Of a stretch of 44,096 bases of DNA, positions 22,143 to 30,264 are shown in pieces. Each line of letters begins with the position of its first letter. The stretch's first letter is position 1. A model generated the notes under the pieces. It was not told where the DNA came from and did no database searches. It was given only the letters and a program-made list of their open reading frames with translations. The position numbers and the translations under genes are program-made. This stretch comes from JAUSKF01 sp964545345. Lineage in GTDB: Bacteria > Patescibacteriota > Minisyncoccia > UBA6257 > WO2-44-18. The stretch spans positions 1-44,096 of the forward strand of contig CAZJFE010000003.1 in assembly GCA_964545345.1 (NCBI GenBank), in the 5' to 3' direction.

Positions 22143-23147
22143 TTATAGTTGTATAACTTTTTTGTCTTTTATGGAATCCTTCATTGCTAAAGCAATCTTT
22201 AGCACGTCCGCCCCTTGCTCAAAATTAATCAACGGCTTTTCCTTGCCTTCAACGCAACGGATGAACTGCTTAGTTTCGTCCAGGAACATCACATTTCTTT
22301 CAAAATCGGCCGGCTCCTTCATAATCTCCGACTGACTACCGGTCTCAAACGGGATTAGGGTCAAAGTTTTTTCCTGATAATCCCAAGTCATCCTGCCTTT
22401 ACTACCAACCACTTCAAAACGGCGTTTCGGCGGCCGTTTCACGTAATCCATATGCAAAGAAGCGGTCACTCCGGATTTAAATTGGAAAATCGCGTCCACG
22501 ATGCTGTCCACTTCAATTTTTAATTCACTTCCTTTGTTTTCAAAAGCGGATACTTGCTGGGGCATCCCGAAAAACCAATACAAGTAATCAATGTCGTGGC
22601 TCTGGGTGAGAATCACTCCTCCTCCCAAATCGGCGCGGGCGGCATAGGTTTTCAAATAATCTTCCCAAGAATGCCAATCCGGCAGATACTCCCCAATTTC
22701 CGCGTGCGCGCTTAATGGCTCGCCGATTTTTCCTTCCTCTAACCATTCTTTCATCTGCCGGAGTAACGGATGAAAACGGAAATTATAGCCAACATAGCCG
22801 ACCAAATTTTTCTTTTTAGCCAGCGCTATCAGATCGGCCACGCCGTCCAAATTATGCGATAAAGGTTTTTCAGTTAACACATGCGCGCCGGCTTCCATCG
22901 CCTTTTTCGCGGTTTCCAAATGCAATGAAGTCGGGTTTGCCAACACAACCGCGTCCGGTTTTTGCGCTAAGGCCTCATCCAGATCAAAAAAAACTTTTGG
23001 ATTATGCTCTTGGGAAAATTTATCAACAAAATCTTTGTTGGATCCCTTCTGTGATCGGTAAACAATAATTTCCCCGGCATTTAACTGTTTGAGGTTGCGG
23101 TAGTGCCGCTGACCGATTGAACCCAATCCTGTAATAAGAAATTTCAT
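22143..23147 (-). CDS. Gfo/Idh/MocA family oxidoreductase
   Basis: 334 residues from ATG 23147 (MKFLITGLGSIGQRHYRNL). The Rossmann GxGxxG, VVLANPTSLH and the catalytic-site EKPLS (about 95-99) mark the family, as does GGGVILTQSHDIDYLYWF in two parts in the C-terminal domain (His as likely catalytic residue). Members oxidise or reduce sugars with NAD(P). The open frame extends upstream (MSHGYAQWAHP...), but that part lies in a 16-bp inverted-repeat element and is not typical of the family. Operon with the SDR gene. Confidence 0.92.
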   Translation of the reverse strand: MKFLITGLGSIGQRHYRNLKQLNAGEIIVYRSQKGSNKDFVDKFSQEHNPKVFFDLDEALAQKPDAVVLANPTSLHLETAKKAMEAGAHVLTEKPLSHNLDGVADLIALAKKKNLVGYVGYNFRFHPLLRQMKEWLEEGKIGEPLSAHAEIGEYLPDWHSWEDYLKTYAARADLGGGVILTQSHDIDYLYWFFGMPQQVSAFENKGSELKIEVDSIVDAIFQFKSGVTASLHMDYVKRPPKRRFEVVGSKGRMTWDYQEKTLTLIPFETGSQSEIMKEPADFERNVMFLDETKQFIRCVEGKEKPLINFEQGADVLKIALAMKDSIKDKKVIQL

Positions 23148-23270
23148 CCCGTTAGAAGCAGGGTGCGCCCACTGGGCGTACCCGTGAGACAAAGACTACT
23201 TTGTTATTTACGACTGTTTTTTGTGAATTGATTGTCATGGTTATTTAAATTTAGCTGCTTCTAACGGGAT
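23146..23270. repeat. 125-bp stretch bounded by a perfect 16-bp inverted repeat
   Basis: ATCCCGTTAGAAGCAG (23146-23161) and its exact reverse complement (23255-23270). It covers the start codon of the Gfo/Idh gene at one end and contains a CGCCC/GGGCG hairpin. No gene inside. Confidence 0.6.
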
Positions 23271-23282
23271 TTCATTTTTATA

Positions 23283-23304
23283 AAAACACCCGGAATACAC
23301 CGGG
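23283..23304 (-). terminator. Terminator after the KdsC-like gene
   Basis: AACACCCGG/CCGGGTT hairpin followed on the minus strand by TTTTTAT. Confidence 0.75.
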
Positions 23305-23808
23305 TTAGATTTCTAGCTTGATTCCCTTGGCTTCCAGGATCATCTCCGCGATTTCACGAATCGCATGATGTCCACCGGAGGCCTTGGTTGTGTAGTGAGC
23401 AACTTCTTTTACCAACGGATGGCCGTCGGCGACCGTCAGAGCGACGCCGGCGAATTTTAAGGTTGGCAAATCATTAATGTCGTCTCCGACGAAGGCCACT
23501 TCTTCAACGGAAAGCTTTTGTTCAGCCATAATTCTTTTCAAAATCTCCAGCTTTCCTTCGCCGGTGCCGATCCCCTGCCAGACCGGAATTTTTAGCTTGT
23601 TGCATCTGGCGGTCACTACCGGATTAGTCTCTTTGGAAAGGACTCCAACGGTAATTCCGTGCTTCTTCAGCAATTCCACGCCCATGCCGTCTTTCCGACT
23701 GCAACGGACGGTCTCGTGGCCATCTTGATCAACATAAACCAGACCGTCGGTCATCACGCCGTCAAAGTCGGTCGCCAGTAATTTGATTTTGGAAAGTGTG
23801 TCTTTCAA
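23305..23808 (-). CDS. KdsC-like HAD phosphatase
   Basis: 167-residue HAD-superfamily type-III enzyme without cap domain, as in 3-deoxy-octulosonate-8-P phosphatase (KdsC) and N-acylneuraminate-9-P phosphatase. LLATDFDGVMTDG holds the nucleophile DxD pair, KDGMGVELLKKHG and VGVLSKE (motif II) follow, and AFVGDDINDLP is motif IV. KASGGHHAIREIAEMIL at the end is typical. Dephosphorylates a sugar-acid phosphate; combined with the two downstream oxidoreductases it suggests surface-sugar synthesis. TTG start with AAAGGAG eight bases upstream. Confidence 0.92.
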   Translation of the reverse strand: MKDTLSKIKLLATDFDGVMTDGLVYVDQDGHETVRCSRKDGMGVELLKKHGITVGVLSKETNPVVTARCNKLKIPVWQGIGTGEGKLEILKRIMAEQKLSVEEVAFVGDDINDLPTLKFAGVALTVADGHPLVKEVAHYTTKASGGHHAIREIAEMILEAKGIKLEI

Positions 23809-23876
23809 GTTCGTAGCTCCTTTATCGCCGATTTACCTTCTAGATAATACCTAATTTAAGGCAAAATGTCCACCCC

Positions 23877-23925
23877 ACGTAATGGTTAAATGGCTTGGGG
23901 TATTCCATGCTTTTCACCATTACGT
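23877..23925. promoter_or_regulatory. 10-bp inverted repeat upstream of a promoter
   Basis: ACGTAATGGT (23877-23886) and ACCATTACGT (23916-23925), perfect arms with 29 bp between, ending five bases before the -35 box of the 24036 gene; possible operator or hairpin. Confidence 0.45.
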
Positions 23926-23929
23926 TCTA

Positions 23930-23958
23930 TTGACTTCTACGCAAAGTATTGCTACACT
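23930..23958 (+). promoter_or_regulatory. Promoter of the 205-aa gene
   Basis: TTGACT (23930-23935), 17-bp spacer, TACACT (23953-23958). Confidence 0.65.
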
Positions 23959-24035
23959 ATGTGCAGTAGTTCGGGGGGTTGCGGCATAGTGCTGTCCCCA
24001 TTGAAATCAAACCACCACAAGAAAGGAGAAGTGTA

Positions 24036-24653
24036 ATGCAACTCTCTAAAGAGGCGCTGTTCTTTCAGTCAGTAGAGGGAAGCATCATTCTTTACGGCAA
24101 TAGCTGGGGTCGCCCCCTACTTTTTAGCCCAGATGGACAAACGTTTTTCGAGCTAAATCAAACTGGTTTCGGAGGAACATCCGAGGAGCACGACATTTCG
24201 TTTGAAGACCCTCATAGCAATAAGAAAGGTCGTTTCTATCGAAAGGGCGATGAGCTGGAGATGGACGGCAAGGTCTACAAGAAGGTTGATGGTCGTTCCG
24301 AGGTTGAGGTTGTGCCTCTGCCAACAATCCGTCAACCAGAGTATCTTTTCGGCGCACCTGATGGAAATTACATCTACGTAAGTGCCGATAAGTTCAGATA
24401 CTCTTACGAGTCGTTCAAATTGTTCATCGGCGGCGGGGAAAAGATGAGAGAGGTCTCAATCAAACACGTTGATCGTTATAGAGATGGCGGCACTACCAAC
24501 ATCGAGACCGCCGAGGGAGTGTTGTATTCGCCCACACCTTTCCGAAGCGATGCAGTCGCGACCTGGCAAGGAGATGTCAAACTCACGAAACTCGACCCAA
24601 CTCAATTCCACATCGTCGAGACCGAAAGTGGTGTTCAACTACAACGTAACTAA
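24036..24653 (+). CDS. Hypothetical soluble protein, 205 aa
   Basis: ATG 24036 is chosen because AAAGGAG lies seven bases upstream; the frame is open further upstream. The product is acidic, rich in Gly, Tyr and Phe, and looks beta-rich (GSIILYGNSWGRPLLFSPDG, EYLFGAPDGNYIYVSADKF), with no signal, membrane helix or known motif. It has its own promoter and a strong terminator and stands alone on the plus strand at the edge of the accessory island. Function unknown. Confidence 0.68.
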   Translation: MQLSKEALFFQSVEGSIILYGNSWGRPLLFSPDGQTFFELNQTGFGGTSEEHDISFEDPHSNKKGRFYRKGDELEMDGKVYKKVDGRSEVEVVPLPTIRQPEYLFGAPDGNYIYVSADKFRYSYESFKLFIGGGEKMREVSIKHVDRYRDGGTTNIETAEGVLYSPTPFRSDAVATWQGDVKLTKLDPTQFHIVETESGVQLQRN

Positions 24654-24665
24654 CCAGTCTAACAC

Positions 24666-24710
24666 CCGAAGGGTGTGCGTGGAGAAATCTGCGCACACCC
24701 TATTTTTTAT
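24666..24710 (+). terminator. Terminator of the 205-aa gene
   Basis: AGGGTGTGCG/CGCACACCCT stem followed by ATTTTTTAT. Confidence 0.88.
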
Positions 24711-24812
24711 GGTAAAATTAAAGTGAAACGATAGGATGCCCTTTCAATATAATCCCTGTATATCCTGTTAGTATTTTCATAACTTTCATCACACCAAAAC
24801 AGATTCCAGTAA

Positions 24813-24825
24813 TGCGGAGGCGGAA
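24813..24825. repeat. 13-bp direct copy of a tRNA-Ser 3' end (possible attachment site)
   Basis: TGCGGAGGCGGAA is identical and in the same orientation at 39524-39536, the 3' end of the minus-strand tRNA-Ser(GCT); the inverse also occurs at the end of tRNA-Ser(GGA) (3006-3018). The two direct copies bound the 24.8-39.5 kb accessory island. Confidence 0.5.
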
Positions 24826-25150
24826 ATTGGATTTACGCTTCGGTTTGTGCCAGATGGCCCCAAACCTCGCCGAACCATTCGCCTCACCCCGACCCCCAGT
24901 CGGACACCTTCGGTTTCCGAATCCTTCCTGGACGGGGTGATGCTTGGTTCGAATCCATCGCCAGAAAATTTACTACCACCGCGAGGGTGGTGCGAAATTT
25001 TGCGGGCAGTATCGGTCTAGTACCAACCCACTGCAAGGATCCAAGGGCTTTCTTGGGGCTCATTCCAATTAGCCGTTTGAGGTGTCTCGGTCTGGGGCGT
25101 TTGTTCGGAAAACGGGACAAATGAGACACTGGAGAGGCGTTTTAATAATT
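24826..25150. repeat. Non-coding stretch with dispersed structured repeat, copy B
   Basis: No gene seen. 24864-24955 is similar to copy A (15681-15772): CACCCCG/CGGGGTG pairing, inner TCGGA/TCCGA, end GGTTCGAATCC. Beyond it lie a nested hairpin ACCACC/GGTGGT within AAAATTT/AAATTTT (24966-25003) and GTGTCTC/GAGACAC closing TTTGTTC/GGGACAAA (25083-25130). Confidence 0.5.
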
Positions 25151-25155
25151 CGGTC

Positions 25156-26565
25156 TCATTCTGTCTTATAAGCTTCAAATATTTTCTGAACGAGATTCCT
25201 AAGGTTACTCATGTCTGTTGCGATGCGACCTACTGGATCAAACATAAATTGTTGGCCGTCTTTTTCTATTAGAGCAAAGTGGTCAATGCCCTTTTTGGAT
25301 TTAGAGATTCTATAATTAATCCGATCCAAAATCTTTTGGTGCTCGATTAACTCCGGCGAAAACATATGCGCGATATCTTTTGGCACCGGGGGCTCGTCTT
25401 TATAAATAATTTTATCTATCTCATCGTCTGATATTGTAGACTCGTCCGTAGTTATTAAAAGTGGAGAGGCCGAAAACATTTCTCTGTGGGCATTTTTATG
25501 CCTCAGTTGACCGAAAAAATACAGCCATTCTTGAAAATCATTTGATACTATAAAATCATAAAGAGCCACATTTTTGGCTTTTATTTTTGCTAAAAATTCT
25601 TTTTTAGAATTATGTAATCCGACAGCTTTGCGATCTTGGGATTTGCTAGGGCTGTACCCAAAAGAGAATATGTCATTGATTATCCACGCCAAATGATCGA
25701 TGGCGCCCCAAAGTAAAAACAAGTAATAGTTGAGATAATAACGAATGTACCCATGTAAGTGAGGTCTTTTGTTGCCACCATCCTTAATCAACTCATGCTC
25801 CACATCGTAAATTATTTGCTGCAATTTAAAAAAGTTGATTTGATCAATTGTAGTTAAAATATCTATGTAGCGATTGTGGACGAAAGAACGAACCCTTTCC
25901 TTTAGTTCTTCGCTTGGTTGCTTCTTGTTAATTTCTGACTCCAAAGAAATTAGTACTTTATTGTGAAATTCATCAGACATGGCATGCGCTATATCGGATG
26001 AATTTATCCCATATACAGAGTTTCGGAATTTGAAATAATTATAGAATCCTTGTGTGTATGACTCAATTTTTTTATATAGCTCTAATAAATTAACAATTTG
26101 CAGCCCGTATTGTTTCTCAATCTCACCCTTCTTCGCTGTATCGAATTCATTTTCGGTTAAGTAGAGAACGCATTTATTCTTAATTGCGATGGAAAGGAAC
26201 TCATTGAGCATCTTCCCGGCCTTTCCTAATTCCGTAGGCACAACATCAGGATGGATAGGGAAAACGTCAATTACAGCTTCCGGTTGGTTTTCAATGAGAG
26301 TGACTTTATCCTGGGGAAAAAAGGTCCGTCTGACACCCAATTTATCCTCTATATATTTTGGAAAGAAAAAGGTCACATCACACAAACTAGGGTCTATTTT
26401 TGTCAGATAATCTTGAAATGTATTAATTAAAAGAATCCTCTGTTCAAGGTTTTTCAACCCTATAAACGTAAGGGGGTCGATGAATATTTTTAAATTGTTA
26501 TTGATTAGATTCCACATTTCCGTTTCCAAAAAACAAAGTGACAAGCCCATCGATACCGAGATCAA
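25156..26565 (-). CDS. Large hypothetical protein with HEPN-like motif
   Basis: Up to 469 residues; TTG 26565 opens the frame, but ATG 26517 (MWNLINNNLKIFIDPLTF) may be the true start. The N-terminal ~150 residues alternate helices and strands (LCDVTFFFPKYIED, NKCVLYLTENEFD) in a PIN-like or Rossmann-like way. The helical C-terminal half contains GQLRHKNAHREMF, an R-x4-H motif as in HEPN ribonucleases. The gene is clearly more AT-rich than its neighbours. A defence or RNA-cleaving role is inference. Alone on its transcript. Confidence 0.6.
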   Translation of the reverse strand: MISVSMGLSLCFLETEMWNLINNNLKIFIDPLTFIGLKNLEQRILLINTFQDYLTKIDPSLCDVTFFFPKYIEDKLGVRRTFFPQDKVTLIENQPEAVIDVFPIHPDVVPTELGKAGKMLNEFLSIAIKNKCVLYLTENEFDTAKKGEIEKQYGLQIVNLLELYKKIESYTQGFYNYFKFRNSVYGINSSDIAHAMSDEFHNKVLISLESEINKKQPSEELKERVRSFVHNRYIDILTTIDQINFFKLQQIIYDVEHELIKDGGNKRPHLHGYIRYYLNYYLFLLWGAIDHLAWIINDIFSFGYSPSKSQDRKAVGLHNSKKEFLAKIKAKNVALYDFIVSNDFQEWLYFFGQLRHKNAHREMFSASPLLITTDESTISDDEIDKIIYKDEPPVPKDIAHMFSPELIEHQKILDRINYRISKSKKGIDHFALIEKDGQQFMFDPVGRIATDMSNLRNLVQKIFEAYKTE

Positions 26566-26616
26566 ATCTCCATCATTCTATTCATCCATCTATTAAATTG
26601 TACGGCCTCCTAATGT

Positions 26617-26622
26617 TATAAT
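26617..26622 (+). promoter_or_regulatory. Extended -10 box, leaderless transcript of the zinc-ribbon gene
   Basis: TGT-TATAAT ends six bases before ATG 26629. Confidence 0.65.
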
Positions 26623-26628
26623 CCAAGC

Positions 26629-26886
26629 ATGGAAAATGGAATATTATATCGTTGCCCCATATGCGACACGCCGATGTTTGAAAAGGTTGGCCTGAAACTT
26701 TTCGTCCAACGCATTCAAAACGGCAAGACAATCAAAATGGAGATCGATAGGAAAGATAGCGAGGGCGTTATGCGCATAGGCTGTGGCTCATGCGGCAAAG
26801 GCGGCCACATTCTTGCCGCCATACACGAAATGATCGGTATAGACGAAGTGGTTTCAGTTAAAAAAGAATCTGTTGTGGAGAAATAG
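26629..26886 (+). CDS. Small zinc-ribbon protein, 85 aa
   Basis: YRCPICDTPMFEKVG near the start and IGCGSCGKGGH at about 50-60 give two CxxC knuckles, forming a complete four-Cys zinc ribbon, with a basic middle (RIQNGKTIKMEIDRKD) and a helical end. Such ribbons often bind nucleic acid or act in protein contacts. Leaderless ATG. It is the first plus-strand gene of the accessory island, upstream of the methyltransferase/terminase genes. Exact role unknown. Confidence 0.72.
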   Translation: MENGILYRCPICDTPMFEKVGLKLFVQRIQNGKTIKMEIDRKDSEGVMRIGCGSCGKGGHILAAIHEMIGIDEVVSVKKESVVEK

Positions 26887-26887
26887 C

Positions 26888-26915
26888 TTGACGCAAAAAT
26901 CTGCAGTAGTATTAT
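26888..26915 (+). promoter_or_regulatory. Promoter ahead of a small structured transcript
   Basis: TTGACG (26888-26893), 16-bp spacer, TATTAT (26910-26915). Expected start near 26922. Confidence 0.6.
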
Positions 26916-26921
26916 AAAAGA

Positions 26922-27022
26922 GTAAGTTGAAAATTTAATCGAGCATCGTCTGGAACGCCCAGGCACTAGTCGCAACTTTTTTGTTGGGACCCGTGCCTGG
27001 GCGTTTTTTATTTCTCGATTAG
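26922..27022 (+). ncRNA. Candidate ~90-nt small RNA or leader attenuator
   Basis: Between its own promoter and the methyltransferase gene lies a long hairpin: CGCCCAGGCAC (26956-26966) with GTGCCTGGGCG (26993-27003), an inner GTC-CAAC/GTTG-GAC stem and then TTTTTTA (27004-27010). TAATCGAG (26936-26943) and CTCGATTA (27014-27021) enclose the whole. This is either a complete small RNA gene or an attenuator controlling the phage-like operon. Confidence 0.55.
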
Positions 27023-27067
27023 GTCGATTACGACTTACGCATTACAAAAATTAATAAAAATAAACAA

Positions 27068-28387
27068 ATGGAAAAGAAATTAAACATCCAGTACGTTCCG
27101 GTCGCCGATTTGCGGCCAGCACCGTACAATCCTCGAGTTCACACCAAGGAGCAGGCGGATCAGCTGAAAGAGAGCATTAAAAAATTCGGCGTTGTAGATC
27201 CAATTTTGGCTAACTCCGCCCCGAACCGGAAGAACATCGTAATTGGCGGTCATTTCCGGCTGGAGGTAGTTAAAGAAATGGGATTCAAAGAAGTGCCAGT
27301 CGTCTACATAAATGTTCCCGACATCGAAAAGGAAAAAGAAATTTGCATCAGACTAAATTTGAACACGGGCGAATTTGACTGGACTCTGCTTGCGGACTTC
27401 GATGAAATCTTTCTGAAAGACGTTGGCTTCTCCTCCGAAGATTTAGACGAAGTGTTTGGCGTGGACGACAATCCGGAAATCTTTGATCTCCAAAAGGAGT
27501 TAAAGAAACTCAACATAACCAAAATTCTTATTAAGAAGGGCGACGTTTGGAAATTGGGCGAGCATCGGCTTATGTGCGGAGACTCCACCATTGAATCTGA
27601 CATCTTGAAGCTGATGGGCGGCGAAAAGGCGTCGCTAGCGTTCACGGATCCCCCGTATATTTTGGATTATCTCAAAGGAAAGAAGAAAAATGGTAAGGCC
27701 ACTGAAGGGTTCGGGTACAAGCGTGATCGCAAATACTTGGAGACCGATTCAATTCCGGAGGACTTCACAGAAAAGTGGATGGCGAACATTGCCAAGATCG
27801 CCAAAGAGGATTTCCATATCATCGTATATGAAAACTGGAAAAATATCAGGACTATCTGGGGAGAGATGGAAAAGCATTGGAAGGTTCGCAATATGATTGT
27901 TTGGCATTTGCCAAACCGGATGCAGGGCTTCGCCGCGAAGTATAGGTTCTTCAATAAGCACGACATTGCCATGGTTGGATCTTCGGGCAAATCAGAACTC
28001 CGCCTGAATTCCGAGGGAGAGTTGTTGGATAACGAATACCGGACCGCGCTTTACGCCACCGCCGGGAAGCCGCACTGGGAGGGCTACGAGAAAGGAAAGA
28101 AAATCTGCCCGACTGATTTCATTGAGTATAAATCGGCAGACGCAAAAAGTTCCGGACAAGGAATTATTTTCGGAACCAAACCAGTCGAGATATTGATTCC
28201 GTATATGAAGGTTCTAACCAAGCGTGGAGATTTAGTAGTTGAGCCGTTCGGTGGTAGCGGATCAACTCTGATCACAGCTGAGAAAATGAAACGGCGTTGT
28301 TTCCTGATGGAAAAGTCGCCGGTCTACGCCGAAGTGATAAAGCATCGCTGGGAAAAGTTGACCGGCCTTAAAGCTAAAAAACTATGA
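27068..28387 (+). CDS. ParB-domain / DNA N6-adenine (or N4-cytosine) methyltransferase fusion
   Basis: 439 residues in two parts. The N-terminal ParB/Spo0J nuclease-like domain shows VPVADLRPAPYNPRVH and IVIGGHFRLEVVKEMG. The C-terminal part is a beta-class amino-methyltransferase with catalytic LAFTDPPYILD (DPPY, about 196-199) and the SAM-binding VEPFGGSGSTLITAE near the end. Such fusions are common in phages and integrative elements, where they modify DNA without a cognate restriction enzyme. Its stop overlaps the next gene (ATGA), starting a MTase-TerS-TerL cassette. Confidence 0.92.
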   Translation: MEKKLNIQYVPVADLRPAPYNPRVHTKEQADQLKESIKKFGVVDPILANSAPNRKNIVIGGHFRLEVVKEMGFKEVPVVYINVPDIEKEKEICIRLNLNTGEFDWTLLADFDEIFLKDVGFSSEDLDEVFGVDDNPEIFDLQKELKKLNITKILIKKGDVWKLGEHRLMCGDSTIESDILKLMGGEKASLAFTDPPYILDYLKGKKKNGKATEGFGYKRDRKYLETDSIPEDFTEKWMANIAKIAKEDFHIIVYENWKNIRTIWGEMEKHWKVRNMIVWHLPNRMQGFAAKYRFFNKHDIAMVGSSGKSELRLNSEGELLDNEYRTALYATAGKPHWEGYEKGKKICPTDFIEYKSADAKSSGQGIIFGTKPVEILIPYMKVLTKRGDLVVEPFGGSGSTLITAEKMKRRCFLMEKSPVYAEVIKHRWEKLTGLKAKKL

Positions 28388-28803
28388 AGCGGGCAACTAA
28401 AACGTTGCTCCTAGAGCAGCTGAAGAAAACTCCAATAGTTCAGATTGCTTGTGAGAAAGCTGGCGTGGGCCGGGCAACATACTATCGCTGGCGTAAGGAA
28501 GATTTGGAATTCTCTAAGATGGCAGACGAAGCCATCTTAGAGGGCAGTTTTCTCGTTAATGACATGGCCGAAACCCAGCTTATGTCGGCAATTCGCGACA
28601 GGAATCTCACCGCCATAATCTTTTGGCTGAAACATCACCACTCTCAATACACTAACCGCCTGGAGATCAGCGGCCAGATTACTCATTTGCGCAAAGAACT
28701 CACCGAAGAAGAAAAGCAGATGGTCGAAAAAGCATTGCGATTGGCAATGCCGCAGGAAAATGAAGAACCGAATCAAAACAATGGAGAACCAACTACCCAA
28801 TAA
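28384..28803 (+). CDS. Terminase small subunit-like protein
   Basis: 139 residues. The N-terminal helix-turn-helix (TPIVQIACEKAGVGRATYYRWRKED, in two parts: IVQIACEKAGVGR and ATYYRWRKED) is typical of phage small terminases that bind packaging sites, followed by a helical core and an acidic/Asn-rich tail. Position between the methyltransferase (4-base ATGA overlap) and the large terminase (44-base overlap) supports the call; by sequence alone it could be another phage HTH protein. Confidence 0.8.
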   Translation: MKRATKTLLLEQLKKTPIVQIACEKAGVGRATYYRWRKEDLEFSKMADEAILEGSFLVNDMAETQLMSAIRDRNLTAIIFWLKHHHSQYTNRLEISGQITHLRKELTEEEKQMVEKALRLAMPQENEEPNQNNGEPTTQ

Positions 28804-30253
28804 ACCGGAAGAGATCATCCGAAGAATGATTGAGGATCCGAACTTCCGGCTAGAGCTGGTTCGGAACAGCCATTACTGGTTTATGCATTTTTATTTTCCT
28901 CATTATGTCACCTATCCGACCGCGGAGTTCCAGAAAGAAATATTCCAGCTTACGGAATCCCTAGATAGGACAGTGGTGATCACGGCTTTCCGTGGATCGG
29001 CAAAATCAACTATCTGCACCCTCTCGTATGCTATTTGGGCAATTCTCGGGAAGCAGGGAAAGAAGTTCGTAATCATGACTAGCCAAACTCAACGCCAAGC
29101 TCGTCAACATCTTATGAACCTGAAGCGTGAGTTGGAGAGTAACCCTTTCCTTTTGCGCGATTTAGGGCCATTTCATGAAGAACAAGATGAGTGGGGCGGC
29201 TATTCATTAGTTATTACGAAATACGGCGCAAGGATTACTGCCGCATCATCCGAGCAAAGCATTAGAGGATTGCGCCATATGAATTTCCGACCTGATTTAA
29301 TCATTGCCGACGATATCGAGGACCTACAATCAACGAGGACCAAAGAAGGGCGCGACAAGACTTACGATTGGCTATTGGGCGACGTAATCCCAGCTGGTGA
29401 TCAAAATACCAAGTTGATTATCGTAGGAAATCTTCTTCACGAGGATTCAGTAATGATGCGGCTGAAGTCGAGTATTGAGGAAGGGAAAATCGATGGAGTT
29501 TTCCGGGCGTACCCGATAATCGGTGAGGACAACAAAATACTTTGGCCGGGTAAATATCCAACGTTAGAAGCGGTAGAAAATGAAAAACGTAAAACCGGAA
29601 ACGAATCTGCTTGGAATCGGGAATACTTGTTACGGATCGTCAGCAATTCAGAACGAGTCGTTCATCCCGAATGGATTCAGCATTATAAAGAGCTGCCTGA
29701 TAAAGATCATCTGCGCTATACCGCAACAGGAGTTGATCTGGCTATATCGCTAAAAGAAACCGCTGACCGCACAGCAATGGTTTCGGCAAATATTTATGGC
29801 TATGGCGAGGATCTTAAAATCTACATCCTTCCCAATCCCATCAATGAGCGGCTGACATTTCCGCAGACGGTCGACCGGATAAAACTTTTGTCCAAGGTTC
29901 TTGGAGAGGGAGTGCAATCGCATATGTATATAGAAGAGGTTAGCTACCAGCGCTCGTTGATCGAACAACTTAACCGCGAGGGATACCACGCAGAAGGAGT
30001 TAAACTGCACGGCCAAGACAAACGCTCTCGGCTGGCTTTGACGACCGCCATGATTCAAAACGGTCAGATTGTTTTTCCCGAAAAAGGAGCCGAGGATTTA
30101 ATTCAACAGCTGACTGGTTTTGGGGTGGAAAGATTCGATGATCTTGCCGATGCCTTTTCCTTGTTAATACTAAAAACTACAACGGGAACTCATGTTGAGC
30201 CGAACATAACCTGGATAGATCTCGGGCCGCCGCGTGGGTGGCAAAGTTGGTAA
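28760..30253 (+). CDS. Phage terminase large subunit
   Basis: DNA-packaging motor ATPase/nuclease. 497 residues from ATG 28760, or 490 from ATG 28781 (MENQLPNK). Walker A is AFRGSAKST (about 76-84), Walker B is LIIADDIED, and the RNase H-like nuclease shows GVDLAIS, MYIEEVSYQ and FDDLADAFSLL with the expected acidic residues. Complete length for the family. No portal, protease or capsid gene follows: the next gene is convergent, so the phage module is cut short or belongs to a satellite-type element. Confidence 0.94.
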   Translation: MKNRIKTMENQLPNKPEEIIRRMIEDPNFRLELVRNSHYWFMHFYFPHYVTYPTAEFQKEIFQLTESLDRTVVITAFRGSAKSTICTLSYAIWAILGKQGKKFVIMTSQTQRQARQHLMNLKRELESNPFLLRDLGPFHEEQDEWGGYSLVITKYGARITAASSEQSIRGLRHMNFRPDLIIADDIEDLQSTRTKEGRDKTYDWLLGDVIPAGDQNTKLIIVGNLLHEDSVMMRLKSSIEEGKIDGVFRAYPIIGEDNKILWPGKYPTLEAVENEKRKTGNESAWNREYLLRIVSNSERVVHPEWIQHYKELPDKDHLRYTATGVDLAISLKETADRTAMVSANIYGYGEDLKIYILPNPINERLTFPQTVDRIKLLSKVLGEGVQSHMYIEEVSYQRSLIEQLNREGYHAEGVKLHGQDKRSRLALTTAMIQNGQIVFPEKGAEDLIQQLTGFGVERFDDLADAFSLLILKTTTGTHVEPNITWIDLGPPRGWQSW

Positions 30254-30264
30254 AAGCTCCCAGC

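Noticed and set aside
24826..25150. RNase P RNA or tmRNA
   Set aside because: Conserved core motifs of either RNA are not found on either strand; the T-arm-like GGTTCGAATCC lacks a matching five-base stem.
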